This document shows positions 33,278 to 44,690 of a DNA stretch of 64,000 bases, piece by piece; within the stretch, counting starts at the first letter, position 1, and each line of letters begins with the position of its first letter. A program made the translations under genes and the position numbers. The stretch covers positions 1,067,467 to 1,131,466 of the forward strand of contig NZ_BSTC01000001.1 of the NCBI RefSeq assembly GCF_030269305.1. The letters run 5' to 3'. This DNA comes from Kineosporia sp. NBRC 101731. GTDB lineage: Bacteria > Actinomycetota > Actinomycetes > Actinomycetales > Kineosporiaceae. The notes under the pieces are model-generated. The model was not told where the DNA came from and ran no database searches. It saw nothing but the letters and a program-made list of their open reading frames with translations.

Positions 33278-34629
33278 TGGCCGAATCCACGATCGACGCG
33301 GACAACTCGACCGACGCCGCCGAGAAGGCGGCCGAGGGCAAGGTCTTCACGTCTGCCGGTGGCGACTGGGCCGACATCGCCGAGGAGGCGACGAACCTCG
33401 GCGAGGAACGCATCGTCGTCAACATGGGCCCTCAGCACCCGTCCACCCACGGGGTGCTCCGGCTCATCCTCGAGCTCGACGGCGAGACGGTCACCGAGGC
33501 CCGCTGCGGCATCGGATACCTGCATACCGGTATCGAGAAGAACATGGAGTTCCGTTCCTGGACCCAGGGCGTGACCTTCGTGACCCGCATGGACTACCTG
33601 ACCCCGCTGTTCCAGGAGGCCGCGTACTGCCTGGGCGTGGAGAAGCTCCTGGGCATCACCGACGACATCCCCGAGCGGGCGACGGTCATCCGGGTGCTGC
33701 TGATGGAGCTCAACCGGGTCAGTTCGCACCTGGTCGCGCTGGCCACCGGTGGTATGGAGATCGGCGCCCTGACCGTGATGACGGTCGGTTTCCGGGAGCG
33801 CGAGGTGGTGCTGCACCTCCTGGAGCTGATCACCGGCCTGCGTATGAACCACGCGTTCATCCGCCCCGGCGGCCTGGCGCAGGACCTGCCGCCCGGCGCG
33901 ATCGACCGGATCCGCGAAGACATCCCGCTGCTGCGCAAGGGCATCTCCGACATCGAGAAGCTCAGTAATGAGAACCCGCTGGTCAAGGCCCGGATGCAGG
34001 ATGTCGGCGTGCTCGACCTGACCGGGTGCATGGCGCTGGGCGTCACCGGGCCGGTGCTGCGTTCCACCGGTTTCCCGCACGACCTGCGCAAGTCCGAGCC
34101 GTACTGCGGTTACGAGACCTACGACTTCGACGTGCAGACCTGGGACACCTCCGACGCCTACGGGCGGCTCCGCATCCGGATCAACGAGATGAAGGAGTCG
34201 CTCAAGATCGTCGAGCAGACCCTGGACCGGTTGCAGGAGATGGGTCCCGGCCCGGTCATGATCGCCGACAAGAAGATCGCCTGGCCGGCCCAGCTGGCCA
34301 TCGGCGGTGACGGGATGGGCAACAGCCTGGACCACATCAAGGAGATCATGGGCACCTCGATGGAGGCCCTGATCCACCACTTCAAGCTGGTCACCGAGGG
34401 CTTCCGGGTCCCGGCCGGGCAGGTCTACCAGGCGGTCGAGTCGCCCCGCGGCGAACTCGCGGTGCACCTGGTCTCGGACGGCGGAACCCGGCCTTACCGG
34501 GCCCATTTCCGTGACCCGTCGTTCCACAACCTGCAGGCGATGGCGGCAATGAGCGAGGGCGGGCAGATGGCCGACGTGATCGTGGCCGTGGCGTCGATCG
34601 ACCCGGTGATGGGTGGGGTCGACCGCTGA
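33277..34629 (+). CDS. nuoD: NADH-quinone oxidoreductase subunit D
   Basis: NuoD forms the quinone-binding chamber with NuoB. The 450-residue protein has the diagnostic [16 protein letters not shown] near residue 50, [15 protein letters not shown], the [13 protein letters not shown] helix and the C-terminal [16 protein letters not shown]. The first 40 residues are a lineage-specific acidic extension. It is a single-copy gene: the partial second nuo set at 60-63 kb has no nuoD in this window. Confidence 0.98.
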   Translation: MAESTIDADNSTDAAEKAAEGKVFTSAGGDWADIAEEATNLGEERIVVNMGPQHPSTHGVLRLILELDGETVTEARCGIGYLHTGIEKNMEFRSWTQGVTFVTRMDYLTPLFQEAAYCLGVEKLLGITDDIPERATVIRVLLMELNRVSSHLVALATGGMEIGALTVMTVGFREREVVLHLLELITGLRMNHAFIRPGGLAQDLPPGAIDRIREDIPLLRKGISDIEKLSNENPLVKARMQDVGVLDLTGCMALGVTGPVLRSTGFPHDLRKSEPYCGYETYDFDVQTWDTSDAYGRLRIRINEMKESLKIVEQTLDRLQEMGPGPVMIADKKIAWPAQLAIGGDGMGNSLDHIKEIMGTSMEALIHHFKLVTEGFRVPAGQVYQAVESPRGELAVHLVSDGGTRPYRAHFRDPSFHNLQAMAAMSEGGQMADVIVAVASIDPVMGGVDR

Positions 34630-35525
34630 TGGCACTCTCCGCAGAAGCCGTCCAGCGGCTTTCCACCGAGGCCGGGCAGATCATGGCCCGTTACCCGCAG
34701 CAGCGCTCGGCCCTGCTGCCCATGCTGCACCTGGTGCAGAGCGAGGAAGGCTACGTCAGCCCGGACGGGATCGCGCTGTGCGCGGAGCTTCTCGGGCTCA
34801 GCACGGCCGAGGTGTCCGCGGTCGCGACCTTCTACACGCAGTACAAGCGCCACCCCAACGGTGAGTACACGGTCGGGGTCTGCACCAACACGCTGTGCGC
34901 GGTGATGGGCGGCGACGCCATCTTCGACTCGCTCGAGGAGCACCTCGAAGTCGGTCACGACGAGACCACGCAGGACGGCAAGATCACCCTCGAGCGCCTC
35001 GAGTGCAACGCGGCCTGCGACTTCGCGCCGGTGGTGATGGTGAACTGGGAGTTCTTCGACAACCAGACGCCGTCGTCGGCCCGCAGGATCTGCGACCGGC
35101 TGCGCGCCGGTGAGCCGGTGGCCCCCACCCGGGGGCCGAACCAGGTGCCGACCTTCAAAGAGGTCTCGCACGTGCTGGCCGGTTTCAACGACGGACGCGC
35201 GAACGAGGGCGTCGGGGCCGGTGAGGCTTCCCTGCGGGGAACCCTGCTGGCGGCCGAGAAGGGCTGGCAGGCGCCTGGTCCCGCGGGTACCGGGGGTCCG
35301 TCGGCCGAAAAGCCCCAACAGGGGACGTCCACCACGACGACTCCGGCGGCCACCGCTTCCGCGGCGGCAGACGTCAAGGACCGCGCGGCCAAGACCAGTG
35401 GCTCTGACGCACCCGCGGTCGACCCGGGCACGAAGAACCGCGCGGGCACCCAGGCGGGCAAGTCCCCGGCCGAGGCGACGCAGGGCGAAGCCGATCCGGG
35501 CACCGGCACCGAGACGAAGGGCTGA
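34629..35525 (+). CDS. nuoE: NADH-quinone oxidoreductase subunit E, extended
   Basis: NuoE binds the [2Fe-2S] cluster N1a in the NADH-oxidising module. The cluster cysteines are in GVCTNTLCAVMGG and LECNAACDFAPVV, within a normal thioredoxin-like domain covering residues 1-200. The protein is 298 residues. The last 90 or so are Ala/Thr/Pro/Lys-rich low-complexity sequence that looks disordered, which is longer than most NuoE tails. The start overlaps nuoD by one base. Confidence 0.96.
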   Translation: MALSAEAVQRLSTEAGQIMARYPQQRSALLPMLHLVQSEEGYVSPDGIALCAELLGLSTAEVSAVATFYTQYKRHPNGEYTVGVCTNTLCAVMGGDAIFDSLEEHLEVGHDETTQDGKITLERLECNAACDFAPVVMVNWEFFDNQTPSSARRICDRLRAGEPVAPTRGPNQVPTFKEVSHVLAGFNDGRANEGVGAGEASLRGTLLAAEKGWQAPGPAGTGGPSAEKPQQGTSTTTTPAATASAAADVKDRAAKTSGSDAPAVDPGTKNRAGTQAGKSPAEATQGEADPGTGTETKG

Positions 35526-35532
35526 GGTTCCG

Positions 35533-36855
35533 ATGACTGAAACAGTACGTGAGCCGGTCACTCTCACCCCCGTGCTGTCGAAGCACTGGAACGAGGCCGA
35601 GTCCTGGACCCTGGAGAGCTACGAGCGCAACGGCGGTTACCAGGCCCTGCGCAAGGCGCTGGCCATGGCCCCGGAAGACGTCGTCAGTGCGGTGAAGGAC
35701 TCCGGCCTGCGCGGCCGGGGCGGCGCCGGCTTCCCGACCGGGCTCAAGTGGAGTTTCCTGCCCAAGCCCGACGGCAACCCGCGCTACCTGGTGATCAACG
35801 CCGACGAGTCGGAACCGGGAACCTGTAAAGACATTCCGCTGATGATGGCGACGCCCCAGTACCTGATCGAGGGCGCGATCATCACCTGCCACGCGATCCG
35901 GGCCGAACGCGCGTTCATCTACCTGCGCGGCGAGGTCGTGCACGTGTACCGCCGTCTGCTGCAGGCGGTCGAGGAGGCCCGCGCCGCGGGTTATCTCGGC
36001 GAGAACGTGCTGGGCTCCGGGCAGAACATCGACATCGTGGTGCACGCCGGCGCCGGCGCCTACATCTGCGGCGAGGAGACGGCGCTGCTCGACTCGCTCG
36101 AGGGACGGCGCGGTCAGCCCCGCCTGAAGCCGCCGTTCCCGGCGGTCGCGGGTCTGTACGCCCGGCCCACCGTGGTCAACAACGTCGAGTCCATCGCCAG
36201 CGTGCCGAGCGTCATCGACAACGGCTCGAGCTGGTTCTCGGGCATGGGCACTGCCAAGAGCGCCGGTTTCGGTTTCTTCTCGCTCTCCGGGCACGTGAAG
36301 CGGCCCGGCCAGTACGAGGCCCCGCTGGGCATCACGCTGCGCGAGCTGATCGACATGGCCGGGGGCATGCGCGAAGGCCACGAGCTGAAGTTCTGGACCC
36401 CGGGCGGCTCGTCCACCCCGATGTTCACGGCTGAACACCTCGACGTGCCCCTGGACTTCGAGTCCACCGGGGCCGCCGGTTCGATGCTCGGCACCCGGGC
36501 GCTGCAGATCTTCGACGAGACGGTCTGCGTGGTGCGGGCCGTACTGCGCTGGACCGAGTTCTACGCGCACGAGTCCTGCGGCAAGTGCACCCCGTGCCGT
36601 GAGGGCACGTACTGGCTGGTTCAGGTGCTGCGCCAGCTGGAGAACGGTCAGGGTCAGCCGTCCGACCTGGACCGTCTGCTAGACATCTGCGACAACATCC
36701 TGGGCCGCTCGTTCTGCGCCCTCGGTGACGGCGCGACCAGCCCGATCAGCTCGTCCGTCCAGCACTTCCGGGACGAGTACCTGCGCCACCTGGACGAGGG
36801 CGGCTGCCCCTTCGACCCGGTGAAGTCCACGCTCTTTGCTGGAGTGAACGCCTGA
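35533..36855 (+). CDS. nuoF: NADH-quinone oxidoreductase subunit F
   Basis: NuoF binds NADH and FMN and starts electron transfer. The 440-residue protein has the FMN/NADH loops [15 protein letters not shown] near residue 63 and [16 protein letters not shown] near residue 177. The [4Fe-4S] cysteines of [12 protein letters not shown] are near residue 350, with the fourth in [12 protein letters not shown] chose ATG 35533; the frame is open well upstream inside nuoE but that part is not homologous. The stop shares one base with nuoG. Confidence 0.98.
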   Translation: MTETVREPVTLTPVLSKHWNEAESWTLESYERNGGYQALRKALAMAPEDVVSAVKDSGLRGRGGAGFPTGLKWSFLPKPDGNPRYLVINADESEPGTCKDIPLMMATPQYLIEGAIITCHAIRAERAFIYLRGEVVHVYRRLLQAVEEARAAGYLGENVLGSGQNIDIVVHAGAGAYICGEETALLDSLEGRRGQPRLKPPFPAVAGLYARPTVVNNVESIASVPSVIDNGSSWFSGMGTAKSAGFGFFSLSGHVKRPGQYEAPLGITLRELIDMAGGMREGHELKFWTPGGSSTPMFTAEHLDVPLDFESTGAAGSMLGTRALQIFDETVCVVRAVLRWTEFYAHESCGKCTPCREGTYWLVQVLRQLENGQGQPSDLDRLLDICDNILGRSFCALGDGATSPISSSVQHFRDEYLRHLDEGGCPFDPVKSTLFAGVNA

Positions 36856-39479
36856 TGACCGTCACCGATCCGTCCAAGCCAGCCGTTGATCTGGTGACCC
36901 TGACCATCGACGGGGTCGAGGTCAGCGTGCCCAAGGGCACCCTGCTGATCCGCGCCGCCGAGGAACTGGGCATCGCCATCCCGCGGTTCTGCGACCATCC
37001 GCTCCTGGCCCCGGCCGGCGCCTGCCGGCAGTGCCTGGTCGAGGTCGCCATGCCGGACCGGGAGGGGAACGTGCGGCCGATGCCCAAGCCGCAGGCATCC
37101 TGCACCATGACGGCCACCCCCGGGATGGTGGTCAAGACCCAGCTCACCTCGCCGGTCTCGGAGAAGGCCCAGCGCGGGGTCATGGAGCTGCTGCTCATCA
37201 ACCACCCGCTGGACTGCCCGGTCTGCGACAAGGGTGGCGAATGCCCGCTGCAGAACCAGGCCCTCGCGAACGGCCAGGGCGAGAGCCGCTTCACCGAGGT
37301 GAAGCGCACCTTCCCCAAGCCGATCCGGATCTCCACCCAGGTGCTGCTCGACCGGGAGCGCTGCATCCTCTGCCAACGCTGCACCCGGTTCTCCAAGGAG
37401 ATCGCCGGCGACCCGTTCATCGATCTGCAGATGCGCGGCGCGCACCAGCAGATCGGTACCTTCTCGCCCGGCGTCCTGGACTTCCACGTCGATCTGCCTT
37501 ACCCCGTCGTCCGCACCAGCGAGGAACTCGAGCCCACCGTGGAGTCCCCGACCCAGGGGTCCACGAAAGATGAGTCCCGCGGCGCCTCGCACGATCACGT
37601 CACCGGTACCTACGCGGCCGACGGCATCACCACCCGCGGCGAGTCCATGCTCGACGAGTCGGGCCAGCCGTTCGCCAGCTACTTCTCCGGCAACACCATC
37701 CAGATCTGCCCGGTCGGCGCGCTGACCGGTGCGGCCTACCGGTTCCGGGCCCGCCCGTTCGACCTGGTGTCGAGCAAGGGCGTCTGCGAGCACTGCGCCG
37801 GGGGCTGCGCGCTGCGCGTCGACCACCGTCGCGGCAAGGTCGCGCGGCGTCTGGCGGCGGAAGACAGCGCGGTGAACGAGGAGTGGAACTGCGACAAGGG
37901 TCGCTGGGCCTTCACCTGGTCCACCGGCGCCGACCGTCTGACCCACCCGCTGGTGCGCGACCCGGAGTCCGGGGAGCTGGAGCCGGTGAGCTGGCCGTAC
38001 GCCCTCGAGGTGGCGGCGAAGGGCCTGCTCAAGGCGCGCGACGCCGGGGGAGTGGGTGTGCTGCCCGGCGGTCGGCTGACCGTCGGTGACGCCTACGCCT
38101 ACGCCAAGTTCGCGCGAGTGGTGCTGCGCACCAACGACATCGACTTCCGTTCCCGGGCCCACTCGGCCGAGGAGGAGGCCTTCCTCAGCCACGCCGTGGC
38201 CGGTACCGGCCTGGGCGTCACCTACGCCGCGCTGGAGGCCGCACCGTCGGTGCTGCTCGCCGGTCTGGAGGCCGAGGAAGAGGCGGCCAGCGTCTTCCTG
38301 CGGCTGCGCAAGTCGGTGCTGAAGGGCCGCAAGAAGGTCTACTCGATCGCGCCCTGGGCCAGCCGCGGCCTGATCAAGCTGTCCGGCACGCTGCTCCAGA
38401 CCGTTCCCGGTCAGGAGGCCGCCGCACTCGGTACCGCGGCCGCCGCCGAGGCGGTGGCCGAGCCCGGTTCGATCATCCTGCTCGGCCCGCGCCTGACCGA
38501 GTCGCCCGGTGCCTACCAGGCCGCCCTGGCCCTGGCCGCGAGCTCCGGTGCCCGGCTGGCCTGGGTGCCGCGCCGGGCCGGGGAGCGGGGTGCGGTCGAG
38601 GCCGGCGCCCTGCCCGGTCTGCTGCCCGGTGGCCGCCCGGTCTCCGACCCGGCCGCCCGGGTCGACATGGCTGCGGCCTGGGACGTGGAGAGCCTTCCCT
38701 CCCAGCCCGGACGCGACGCCACCCGGATCGTCGACGCCGCCGCCGCCGGCGTCCTGGCCGGTCTGCTCGTCGGTGGTGTCGACCCCGACGACATGCCCGA
38801 TCCGGCCGCTGCCCGGGCCGCCCTGGAGACCGCGTCGTTCGTGGTCAGCCTCGAGGTGCGGGCCAGCGCGGTGACGGCCTACGCCGACGTCGTGCTGCCG
38901 GTGGCCCCGCCCGCCGAGAAGGGCGGCACGTACCTCAACTGGGAGGGCCGTCACCGGGAGTTCCCGCAGGCCCTCACCTCCGACGCCCTCAGCGACGGCG
39001 AGGTGCTCGACTCCCTGGCCTCCGAGGTCGGGGCCTGGCTCGGGCTGCGCGGCGAGCTGTCCGGCACCGCCGAGCTGGCCTCCCTGGGTCGCTGGGAGGG
39101 TGCGAAGGCGGACAAGCCCGAGAACCACACCGTGCCGGTGGCCGGAACCACCGTGCTCTCGACCTGGTCGATGCTGCTCGACCGGGGCCGGCTGCAGGAC
39201 GGCGAGCCGTACCTGGCGGGCACCGCACACCGCGCGGTCGCCCGGATGTCTCCGGTCACCGCCGCGCAACTGGGCGTGCAGAACGGGATCTCGAGCAACG
39301 TGACGGTGTTCAACGACCGTGGGGAGATCACCTTGCCGCTCGCCCTGACCCCGATGCCCGACGGCGTCGTCTGGCTGCCCAGCAATTCCCCGGGCAGCCC
39401 GGTCCGCTCGAAGCTGGCGGCCGGCAACGGTGACGCGGTCTCCGTGCGGCTCGCCGGTGACCAGCTGATGGGAGCCTGA
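36855..39479 (+). CDS. nuoG: NADH-quinone oxidoreductase subunit G
   Basis: NuoG is the largest peripheral subunit and carries several iron-sulfur clusters. The 874-residue protein has the N-terminal [2Fe-2S] set ([18 protein letters not shown]), the [16 protein letters not shown] and [11 protein letters not shown] sites, and the [13 protein letters not shown] site that corresponds to the extra N7-type cluster of many bacteria. A long molybdopterin-oxidoreductase-like domain without a cofactor follows. An acidic insert of about 25 residues sits near residues 215-240. Confidence 0.97.
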   Translation: MTVTDPSKPAVDLVTLTIDGVEVSVPKGTLLIRAAEELGIAIPRFCDHPLLAPAGACRQCLVEVAMPDREGNVRPMPKPQASCTMTATPGMVVKTQLTSPVSEKAQRGVMELLLINHPLDCPVCDKGGECPLQNQALANGQGESRFTEVKRTFPKPIRISTQVLLDRERCILCQRCTRFSKEIAGDPFIDLQMRGAHQQIGTFSPGVLDFHVDLPYPVVRTSEELEPTVESPTQGSTKDESRGASHDHVTGTYAADGITTRGESMLDESGQPFASYFSGNTIQICPVGALTGAAYRFRARPFDLVSSKGVCEHCAGGCALRVDHRRGKVARRLAAEDSAVNEEWNCDKGRWAFTWSTGADRLTHPLVRDPESGELEPVSWPYALEVAAKGLLKARDAGGVGVLPGGRLTVGDAYAYAKFARVVLRTNDIDFRSRAHSAEEEAFLSHAVAGTGLGVTYAALEAAPSVLLAGLEAEEEAASVFLRLRKSVLKGRKKVYSIAPWASRGLIKLSGTLLQTVPGQEAAALGTAAAAEAVAEPGSIILLGPRLTESPGAYQAALALAASSGARLAWVPRRAGERGAVEAGALPGLLPGGRPVSDPAARVDMAAAWDVESLPSQPGRDATRIVDAAAAGVLAGLLVGGVDPDDMPDPAAARAALETASFVVSLEVRASAVTAYADVVLPVAPPAEKGGTYLNWEGRHREFPQALTSDALSDGEVLDSLASEVGAWLGLRGELSGTAELASLGRWEGAKADKPENHTVPVAGTTVLSTWSMLLDRGRLQDGEPYLAGTAHRAVARMSPVTAAQLGVQNGISSNVTVFNDRGEITLPLALTPMPDGVVWLPSNSPGSPVRSKLAAGNGDAVSVRLAGDQLMGA

Positions 39480-39481
39480 TC

Positions 39482-40819
39482 GTGCTCACGCCCGCGCTTC
39501 TCGCGGAGAACCCGACGGCGAACTTCTCCGAGGACACCGGCTGGGTCGTCCTGGTGAAGGCCGTGCTGCTGTTCGCGGTGGCCGTCGTCGCGACGCTGCT
39601 GATGATCTGGGCCGAGCGCCGCGTGGTGGGCCGGATGCAGTCGCGTCCCGGCCCCAACCGCCACGGACCGTTCGGCCTGCTGCAGTCCCTGGCCGACGGC
39701 GTGAAACTGGCGCTGAAGGAAGACATCATCCCGGCGGCGGCCGACAAGGTCGTCTTCGTGATCGCGCCATTGATCGCCTGCACGGCCTGCTTCACCTCGT
39801 TCGCGGTGATCCCGTTCGGGCCGCAGGTCCGTATCCCGTTCACCGACATCGACACTCCGCTGCAGCTCACCGACATGAACGTCGCGGTGCTGTTCATCCT
39901 GGCCGTGGCCGGGATCGGGGTGTACGGCATCGTGCTGGCCGGCTGGTCGTCCGGCTCGACCTACCCGCTGCTGGGTGGTCTGCGGTCCTCGGCCCAGGTC
40001 ATCTCTTACGAGATCGCGATGGGGCTCTCGCTGGTCAGCGTGTTCCTGTACTCCGGCTCGATGTCCACCTCGGCGATCGTCGAGGCACAGCAGTCGATCT
40101 GGTGGTGCCTGCCACTGCTGCCGTCGTTCGTCATCTACGTGATCGCGATGGTCGGCGAGACCAACCGGGCCCCGTTCGACCTGCCCGAGGCCGAGGGTGA
40201 GCTGGTCGGTGGCTTCCACACCGAGTACAGCTCACTGAAGTTCGCCCTGTTCTTCCTCGCCGAGTACGTCAACATGGTCACCGTCTCGATGCTGGCGACC
40301 ACGCTGTTCCTCGGCGGATGGCGGGCCCCGTGGCCGATCTCGCTGTGGGACGACGCGAACACCGGCTACTGGCCACTGATCTGGTTCGCGGTCAAGACCT
40401 GTCTCTTCCTGTTCATGTACATCTGGCTGCGCGGCACGCTGCCGCGTCTGCGCTACGACCAGTTCATGCGCTTCGGCTGGAAAATCCTCATCCCGGCCGC
40501 CCTGCTCTGGACGATGGCCGTGGCCGTCGTGCGGGCCATGGACCAGTTCGGCAACATCGACCGCCGCGACCGGGTCATGATCCTGGTCGGAGTGGTGCTG
40601 GTGCTGGCGATCGTCTGGGGCGCGGTCGAGGCTCTGAGAGGCACGCCGCCCGAGGAGAAGCCGGCCGACCCGGAGATCCCGGTCGACCCGTTCGCGGGCG
40701 GATTCCCGGTGCCGGCGATGCCCGGCCAGCGGCTGATCCGGACCAATGGGCAGAACGAGGGTCAGGCTTCCGGCCCCACTGACGCAACACCCGCACTGGA
40801 GGAGGTCCGCGGTGGCTGA
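39482..40819 (+). CDS. nuoH: NADH-quinone oxidoreductase subunit H
   Basis: NuoH is the membrane subunit that completes the quinone cavity and links it to the proton path. The 445-residue protein has eight or nine helices and the conserved phrases [33 protein letters not shown] (abbreviated motif near residue 42), [20 protein letters not shown] and [15 protein letters not shown]. The last 80 residues after the final helix form a Pro/Asp-rich tail, longer than in most bacteria. GTG 39482 is 2 bases after nuoG. A second copy lies at 62143. Confidence 0.97.
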   Translation: MLTPALLAENPTANFSEDTGWVVLVKAVLLFAVAVVATLLMIWAERRVVGRMQSRPGPNRHGPFGLLQSLADGVKLALKEDIIPAAADKVVFVIAPLIACTACFTSFAVIPFGPQVRIPFTDIDTPLQLTDMNVAVLFILAVAGIGVYGIVLAGWSSGSTYPLLGGLRSSAQVISYEIAMGLSLVSVFLYSGSMSTSAIVEAQQSIWWCLPLLPSFVIYVIAMVGETNRAPFDLPEAEGELVGGFHTEYSSLKFALFFLAEYVNMVTVSMLATTLFLGGWRAPWPISLWDDANTGYWPLIWFAVKTCLFLFMYIWLRGTLPRLRYDQFMRFGWKILIPAALLWTMAVAVVRAMDQFGNIDRRDRVMILVGVVLVLAIVWGAVEALRGTPPEEKPADPEIPVDPFAGGFPVPAMPGQRLIRTNGQNEGQASGPTDATPALEEVRGG

Positions 40820-41456
40820 CCGCAATTCGAACGAGACCTCGTCGGACGGCGGTGGCTGGCTCTCGGCCTTCGCCCCCATCGCCGGGTTCGGTGTCACCTT
40901 CGCGACGATGTTCACGAAGGTTGTCACCGAGCAGTACCCGGAACAGAAGGTCCCGACCGCACCCCGGTTCCACGGGCGTCACCAGCTGAACCGGCACCCC
41001 GACGGGCTGGAGAAGTGCATCGGCTGCGAGCTGTGCGCCTGGGCCTGCCCGGCCGACGCCATCTTCGTCGAGGGAGCGGACAACACCGAGGAAGACCGGT
41101 TCTCGCCCGGTGAGCGCTACGGCCGCGTCTACCAGATCAACTACCTGCGCTGCATCCTCTGCGGCCTGTGCATCGAGGCCTGCCCGACCCGGGCCCTGAC
41201 CATGACGAACGAGTACGAGCAGCTCAAGGGCAGCACCCGGGCCGGCCTGATCTTCGAGAAGCAGGACCTGCTGGCCCCGGTGCTCGGCGGGATGATCCCG
41301 GCCCCGCACCCGATGGTGCCCGGCACCACCGAACAGGACTACTACCAGGGCAAGGTCACCCAGTCGGTGCCCGAGCAGCAGGAATGGGTGGACGCGCGCA
41401 CGGGCGAGGACGAGAAGGCCGAGCCGGTCGAGTCGGTCAAGGGGGGCGACCGGTGA
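40812..41456 (+). CDS. nuoI: NADH-quinone oxidoreductase subunit I
   Basis: NuoI holds the two [4Fe-4S] clusters N6a and N6b. The 214-residue protein has both ferredoxin motifs: [12 protein letters not shown] near residue 69 and [12 protein letters not shown] near residue 113. I chose GTG 40812, which has GGAGG 10 bases upstream and overlaps nuoH by 8 bases. The C-terminal tail of about 40 residues is charged. The stop overlaps nuoJ. Confidence 0.97.
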   Translation: MADRNSNETSSDGGGWLSAFAPIAGFGVTFATMFTKVVTEQYPEQKVPTAPRFHGRHQLNRHPDGLEKCIGCELCAWACPADAIFVEGADNTEEDRFSPGERYGRVYQINYLRCILCGLCIEACPTRALTMTNEYEQLKGSTRAGLIFEKQDLLAPVLGGMIPAPHPMVPGTTEQDYYQGKVTQSVPEQQEWVDARTGEDEKAEPVESVKGGDR

Positions 41457-42427
41457 ACACCGCGCTCCTGCTCGCCACCTCACCCGGCGCCTCCGACTAC
41501 GGCAGCAGCGGTGAGAACTGGCTGTTCTGGGTCATCGCGATCATTTCCGTGCCCGCCGCACTCGGTCTGCTGTTCTGCCGCAAGGCGGTTCACGCCGCGC
41601 TGTGCATGGCTCTGGTGATGGTCTGCCTCGGCATCGTCTACCTGGCGCTGCAGGCACCGTTCCTCGGAGTGGTGCAGATCTTCGTCTACGCCGGCGCCGT
41701 GATGATGCTGTTCCTCTTCATGATGATGCTGGTCGGCGTCGACTCCTCGGACTCGCTGGTCGAGACCATCAAGGGTCAGCGCTGGCTGGCCCTGGTCTTC
41801 GGTCTCGGCCTGGCCGGCCTGATGATCACGGTGATCGGTCAGGTCACCTACGACGGCGCCAAGGGTCTGCAGAACATCGACGCCGAGGGCAACATGACGA
41901 AGATGGCCGAGATGATCTTCGGCCAGTACGTCTGGGCCTTCGAGGCCACCAGCGCCCTGCTGATCACCGCGGTGCTCGGCGCGATGGTGCTGGCGCACCG
42001 CGAGCGGCTCACCCCGAAGGCGACGCAGCGCGACCTGGCGATCAAGCGCATCAAGGAAGGCACGATCAAGGCCCCGCTGCCCTCGCCCGGTGTCTTCGCC
42101 CGGCACAACGCGGTCGACATCCCGGCCCTGCTGCCCGACGGCAGCCCGTCCGAGCTGTCGGTCTCGCGGGTGCTCATCGCCCGGGGGCAGAACCAGTCCG
42201 TGCTCACGGTCGCCGAGGACGTGGCGATCATCGAGGCGGAGATCAGCCCGAACGCCCAGAACCAGGCGGACGCGCAGGGCCACCCGCTCAAGGGCCCCGG
42301 GAACCCGGGGTTCGAGACCGGGACGACCAGCACGTCCACCATCGAGACCGCCACGAAGACCGCAACGACGACCGGGACGACCGGGACGACCGGGACGACC
42401 GCCAAGACCGAAGGGGACCGGTCATGA
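41453..42427 (+). CDS. nuoJ: NADH-quinone oxidoreductase subunit J, Thr-rich tail
   Basis: NuoJ is a membrane subunit next to NuoA and NuoK. Five helices occupy residues 20-185, with the conserved [23 protein letters not shown] segment. The 324-residue protein is longer than usual because of a 130-residue cytoplasmic tail. That tail ends in a Thr-Gly-Thr run encoded by exact 9-base repeats (42371-42397). GTG 41453 overlaps the nuoI stop by 4 bases. Confidence 0.95.
   Translation: MNTALLLATSPGASDYGSSGENWLFWVIAIISVPAALGLLFCRKAVHAALCMALVMVCLGIVYLALQAPFLGVVQIFVYAGAVMMLFLFMMMLVGVDSSDSLVETIKGQRWLALVFGLGLAGLMITVIGQVTYDGAKGLQNIDAEGNMTKMAEMIFGQYVWAFEATSALLITAVLGAMVLAHRERLTPKATQRDLAIKRIKEGTIKAPLPSPGVFARHNAVDIPALLPDGSPSELSVSRVLIARGQNQSVLTVAEDVAIIEAEISPNAQNQADAQGHPLKGPGNPGFETGTTSTSTIETATKTATTTGTTGTTGTTAKTEGDRS
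42371..42397 (+). repeat. three 9-bp units in nuoJ
   Basis: Three exact ACCGGGACG units, with a partial fourth, encode Thr-Gly-Thr triplets in the disordered tail of NuoJ. Confidence 0.9.
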
Positions 42428-42723
42428 ACCAGATTCACTGGCTGTACCTGTCGGTGCTGCTGTTCTCGATCGGTGCCGTGACCGTGCTGGTCCGGAAGAA
42501 CGCGATCGTGGTCTTCATGGGCGTCGAGCTCATGCTGAACGCCGCCAACCTGGCGTTCGTCACCTTCTCCCGCATCAACGGGAACATCGAGGGCCAGGTG
42601 ATCGCGCTGTTCGTGATGCTCGTCGCGGCCGCCGAGGTGGTCGTCGGACTGGCGATCATCTTCACCATCTTCCGCACCCGCAGGTCTGCGTCGGTCGACG
42701 ACGCCAACCTGCTGAAGTACTGA
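42424..42723 (+). CDS. nuoK: NADH-quinone oxidoreductase subunit K
   Basis: NuoK is a three-helix membrane subunit of the proton path. The 99-residue protein has the conserved glutamates in [15 protein letters not shown] (near residue 36) and in [13 protein letters not shown] (near residue 71). ATG 42424 overlaps the nuoJ stop by 4 bases. The length is typical. Confidence 0.97.
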   Translation: MNQIHWLYLSVLLFSIGAVTVLVRKNAIVVFMGVELMLNAANLAFVTFSRINGNIEGQVIALFVMLVAAAEVVVGLAIIFTIFRTRRSASVDDANLLKY

Positions 42724-42734
42724 GAGGCACGGCC

Positions 42735-44672
42735 GTGATGCTGACTTCCGCCGCCGAGCCGGGGGTGTACCAGGCCGCGGAGGGCGCCGTTCAGTCCGGC
42801 GCCTGGCTGCTGGTCGCCCTGCCGGCCCTGGGTGCCGCGATCCTCCTGCTCGGCGGTCGCCGCCTGGACAAGTGGGGCCACTGGCTCGGCGTGGTGATGA
42901 GCTGGGCCGCCTTCGTCTGGGGCGCACTGCTCTTCTTCAGCCTGCTGGGCGCGGACGCCGAGGAACGTGCGATCCACCTGAACCTGTTCACCTGGATCCA
43001 GGCGGGCACGTTCCGCCTCGACGCCGGGCTGCTGGTCGACCAGCTGTCGATCGCGTTCGTGCTGCTGGTGACGTTCGTCGGCTCGCTGATCCACGTCTAC
43101 TCCGTGGCCTACATGGAGCACGACCCGGACCGGCGCCGGTTCTTCGCCTACCTCAACCTCTTCGTCGCCTCGATGCTGCTCCTGGTCCTGGCCGACTCCT
43201 ACCTCCTGATGTTCGTCGGCTGGGAGGGCGTCGGTCTTGCGTCCTACCTGCTGATCGGTTTCTGGAACTACAACCCGGCCTACGCCACCGCCGCCAAGAA
43301 GGCGTTCATCGTCAACCGCGTCGGTGACGTGGGACTTTCGCTGGCGATCATGGCGATGTTCGCCGCGTTCGGCAGCGTCTCGTTCAGCGACGTCTTCGCG
43401 AACGCCGACTCCGCGAGCGAGAACAAGCTCACCGTCATCGGCCTGCTGCTCCTGGTCGGCGCCTGTGGAAAGTCCGCGCAGTTCCCGTTGCAGTCCTGGC
43501 TCGGCGACGCGATGGCCGGTCCCACACCGGTTTCCGCACTGATCCACGCCGCGACCATGGTCACCGCCGGTGTCTACCTGGTGGTGCGCTCCGGGCCGGT
43601 CTACATCGGTGCGCCGGACGCCCAGCTGGTGGTCGTCATCGTCGGTGCGATCACCCTGGTCTACGGGGCGATCGTCGGCTGTGCGAAGGACGACATCAAG
43701 AAGGCCCTGGCCGCCTCGACGATGTCGCAGATCGGCTACATGATGCTCGCTGCCGGGCTGGGCCCGGTCGGCGCCGCCTTCGCGATCTTCCACCTGCTCA
43801 CCCACGGCTTCTTCAAGGCCGGCATGTTCCTCGGCGCCGGATCGGTCATGCACGGCATGAACGACTCGGTGAACATGCGCACGTTCGGACGTCTTTCCGG
43901 GGTCATGAAGATCACCTGGGTGACGTTCGGGCTGGGTTGGCTGGCCATCATCGGCTTCCCGTTCCTGTCCGGCTTCTGGAGCAAGGACAAGATCATCGAG
44001 GCCGCGTTCATCGGGGAGGGCTGGCGGCCCTGGGTCTTCGGGCTCACCGCCATGCTGGCCGCCGGTATCACCGCCTTCTACATGTCCCGCCTCTTCTTCA
44101 TGACCTTCCAGGGCAAGGAGAAGCGCTGGAACGACGACGCCCACCCGCACGAGTCGCCGGCCCTGATGACGGTGCCGATGATGATCCTCGCGATCGGCTC
44201 GGCCTTCCTCGGTCTGGCGCTGGGCGTCACCAACGGGCTCGTGCACTGGCTGGAGCCGGTGACCGGCGCCCACGGCGAGGAGGAACCGGTGCTCTCGGTT
44301 CCCGTGATCACCGGGGCCACACTGGTTCTCGTCGCGGTGGGCGTGGCCCTGGCCTGGCGGATGTACTGGCAGGCCTCGGTCCCCGTGACCGCGCCCCGCG
44401 GAAGCCTTCTCACCCGCGCCGCCCGGCACGACCTGTTCCAGGACGACATCAACGAAGGCCTGTTCATGCGCCCGGGCCAGTACCTGACCCGCGCGCTGGT
44501 GTTCGTGGACAACCGGGGTGTGGACGGTGCCGTGCGCGGCCTGGCCGCTCTCATCGGCGGCCTCGGCGGCAGGCTGCGCCTCCTCCAGACCGGTCTGGTC
44601 CGTTCCTATGCCGCGTCGATGCTCGCGGGCGTCGTCATCCTCCTCGGCGGCATGCTCGCCGTCCGCCTGTAA
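42735..44672 (+). CDS. nuoL: NADH-quinone oxidoreductase subunit L
   Basis: NuoL is the distal antiporter-like proton-pumping subunit with the long lateral helix. The 645-residue protein has about 16 membrane segments. Conserved phrases are [17 protein letters not shown] (near residue 160), [38 protein letters not shown] (conserved Lys and His near 245-270) and [19 protein letters not shown]. An AGAGG site 7 bases upstream favours GTG 42735; ATG 42738 is the alternative. Confidence 0.97.
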   Translation: MMLTSAAEPGVYQAAEGAVQSGAWLLVALPALGAAILLLGGRRLDKWGHWLGVVMSWAAFVWGALLFFSLLGADAEERAIHLNLFTWIQAGTFRLDAGLLVDQLSIAFVLLVTFVGSLIHVYSVAYMEHDPDRRRFFAYLNLFVASMLLLVLADSYLLMFVGWEGVGLASYLLIGFWNYNPAYATAAKKAFIVNRVGDVGLSLAIMAMFAAFGSVSFSDVFANADSASENKLTVIGLLLLVGACGKSAQFPLQSWLGDAMAGPTPVSALIHAATMVTAGVYLVVRSGPVYIGAPDAQLVVVIVGAITLVYGAIVGCAKDDIKKALAASTMSQIGYMMLAAGLGPVGAAFAIFHLLTHGFFKAGMFLGAGSVMHGMNDSVNMRTFGRLSGVMKITWVTFGLGWLAIIGFPFLSGFWSKDKIIEAAFIGEGWRPWVFGLTAMLAAGITAFYMSRLFFMTFQGKEKRWNDDAHPHESPALMTVPMMILAIGSAFLGLALGVTNGLVHWLEPVTGAHGEEEPVLSVPVITGATLVLVAVGVALAWRMYWQASVPVTAPRGSLLTRAARHDLFQDDINEGLFMRPGQYLTRALVFVDNRGVDGAVRGLAALIGGLGGRLRLLQTGLVRSYAASMLAGVVILLGGMLAVRL

Positions 44673-44690
44673 TCACTGATTGAGGAACCC

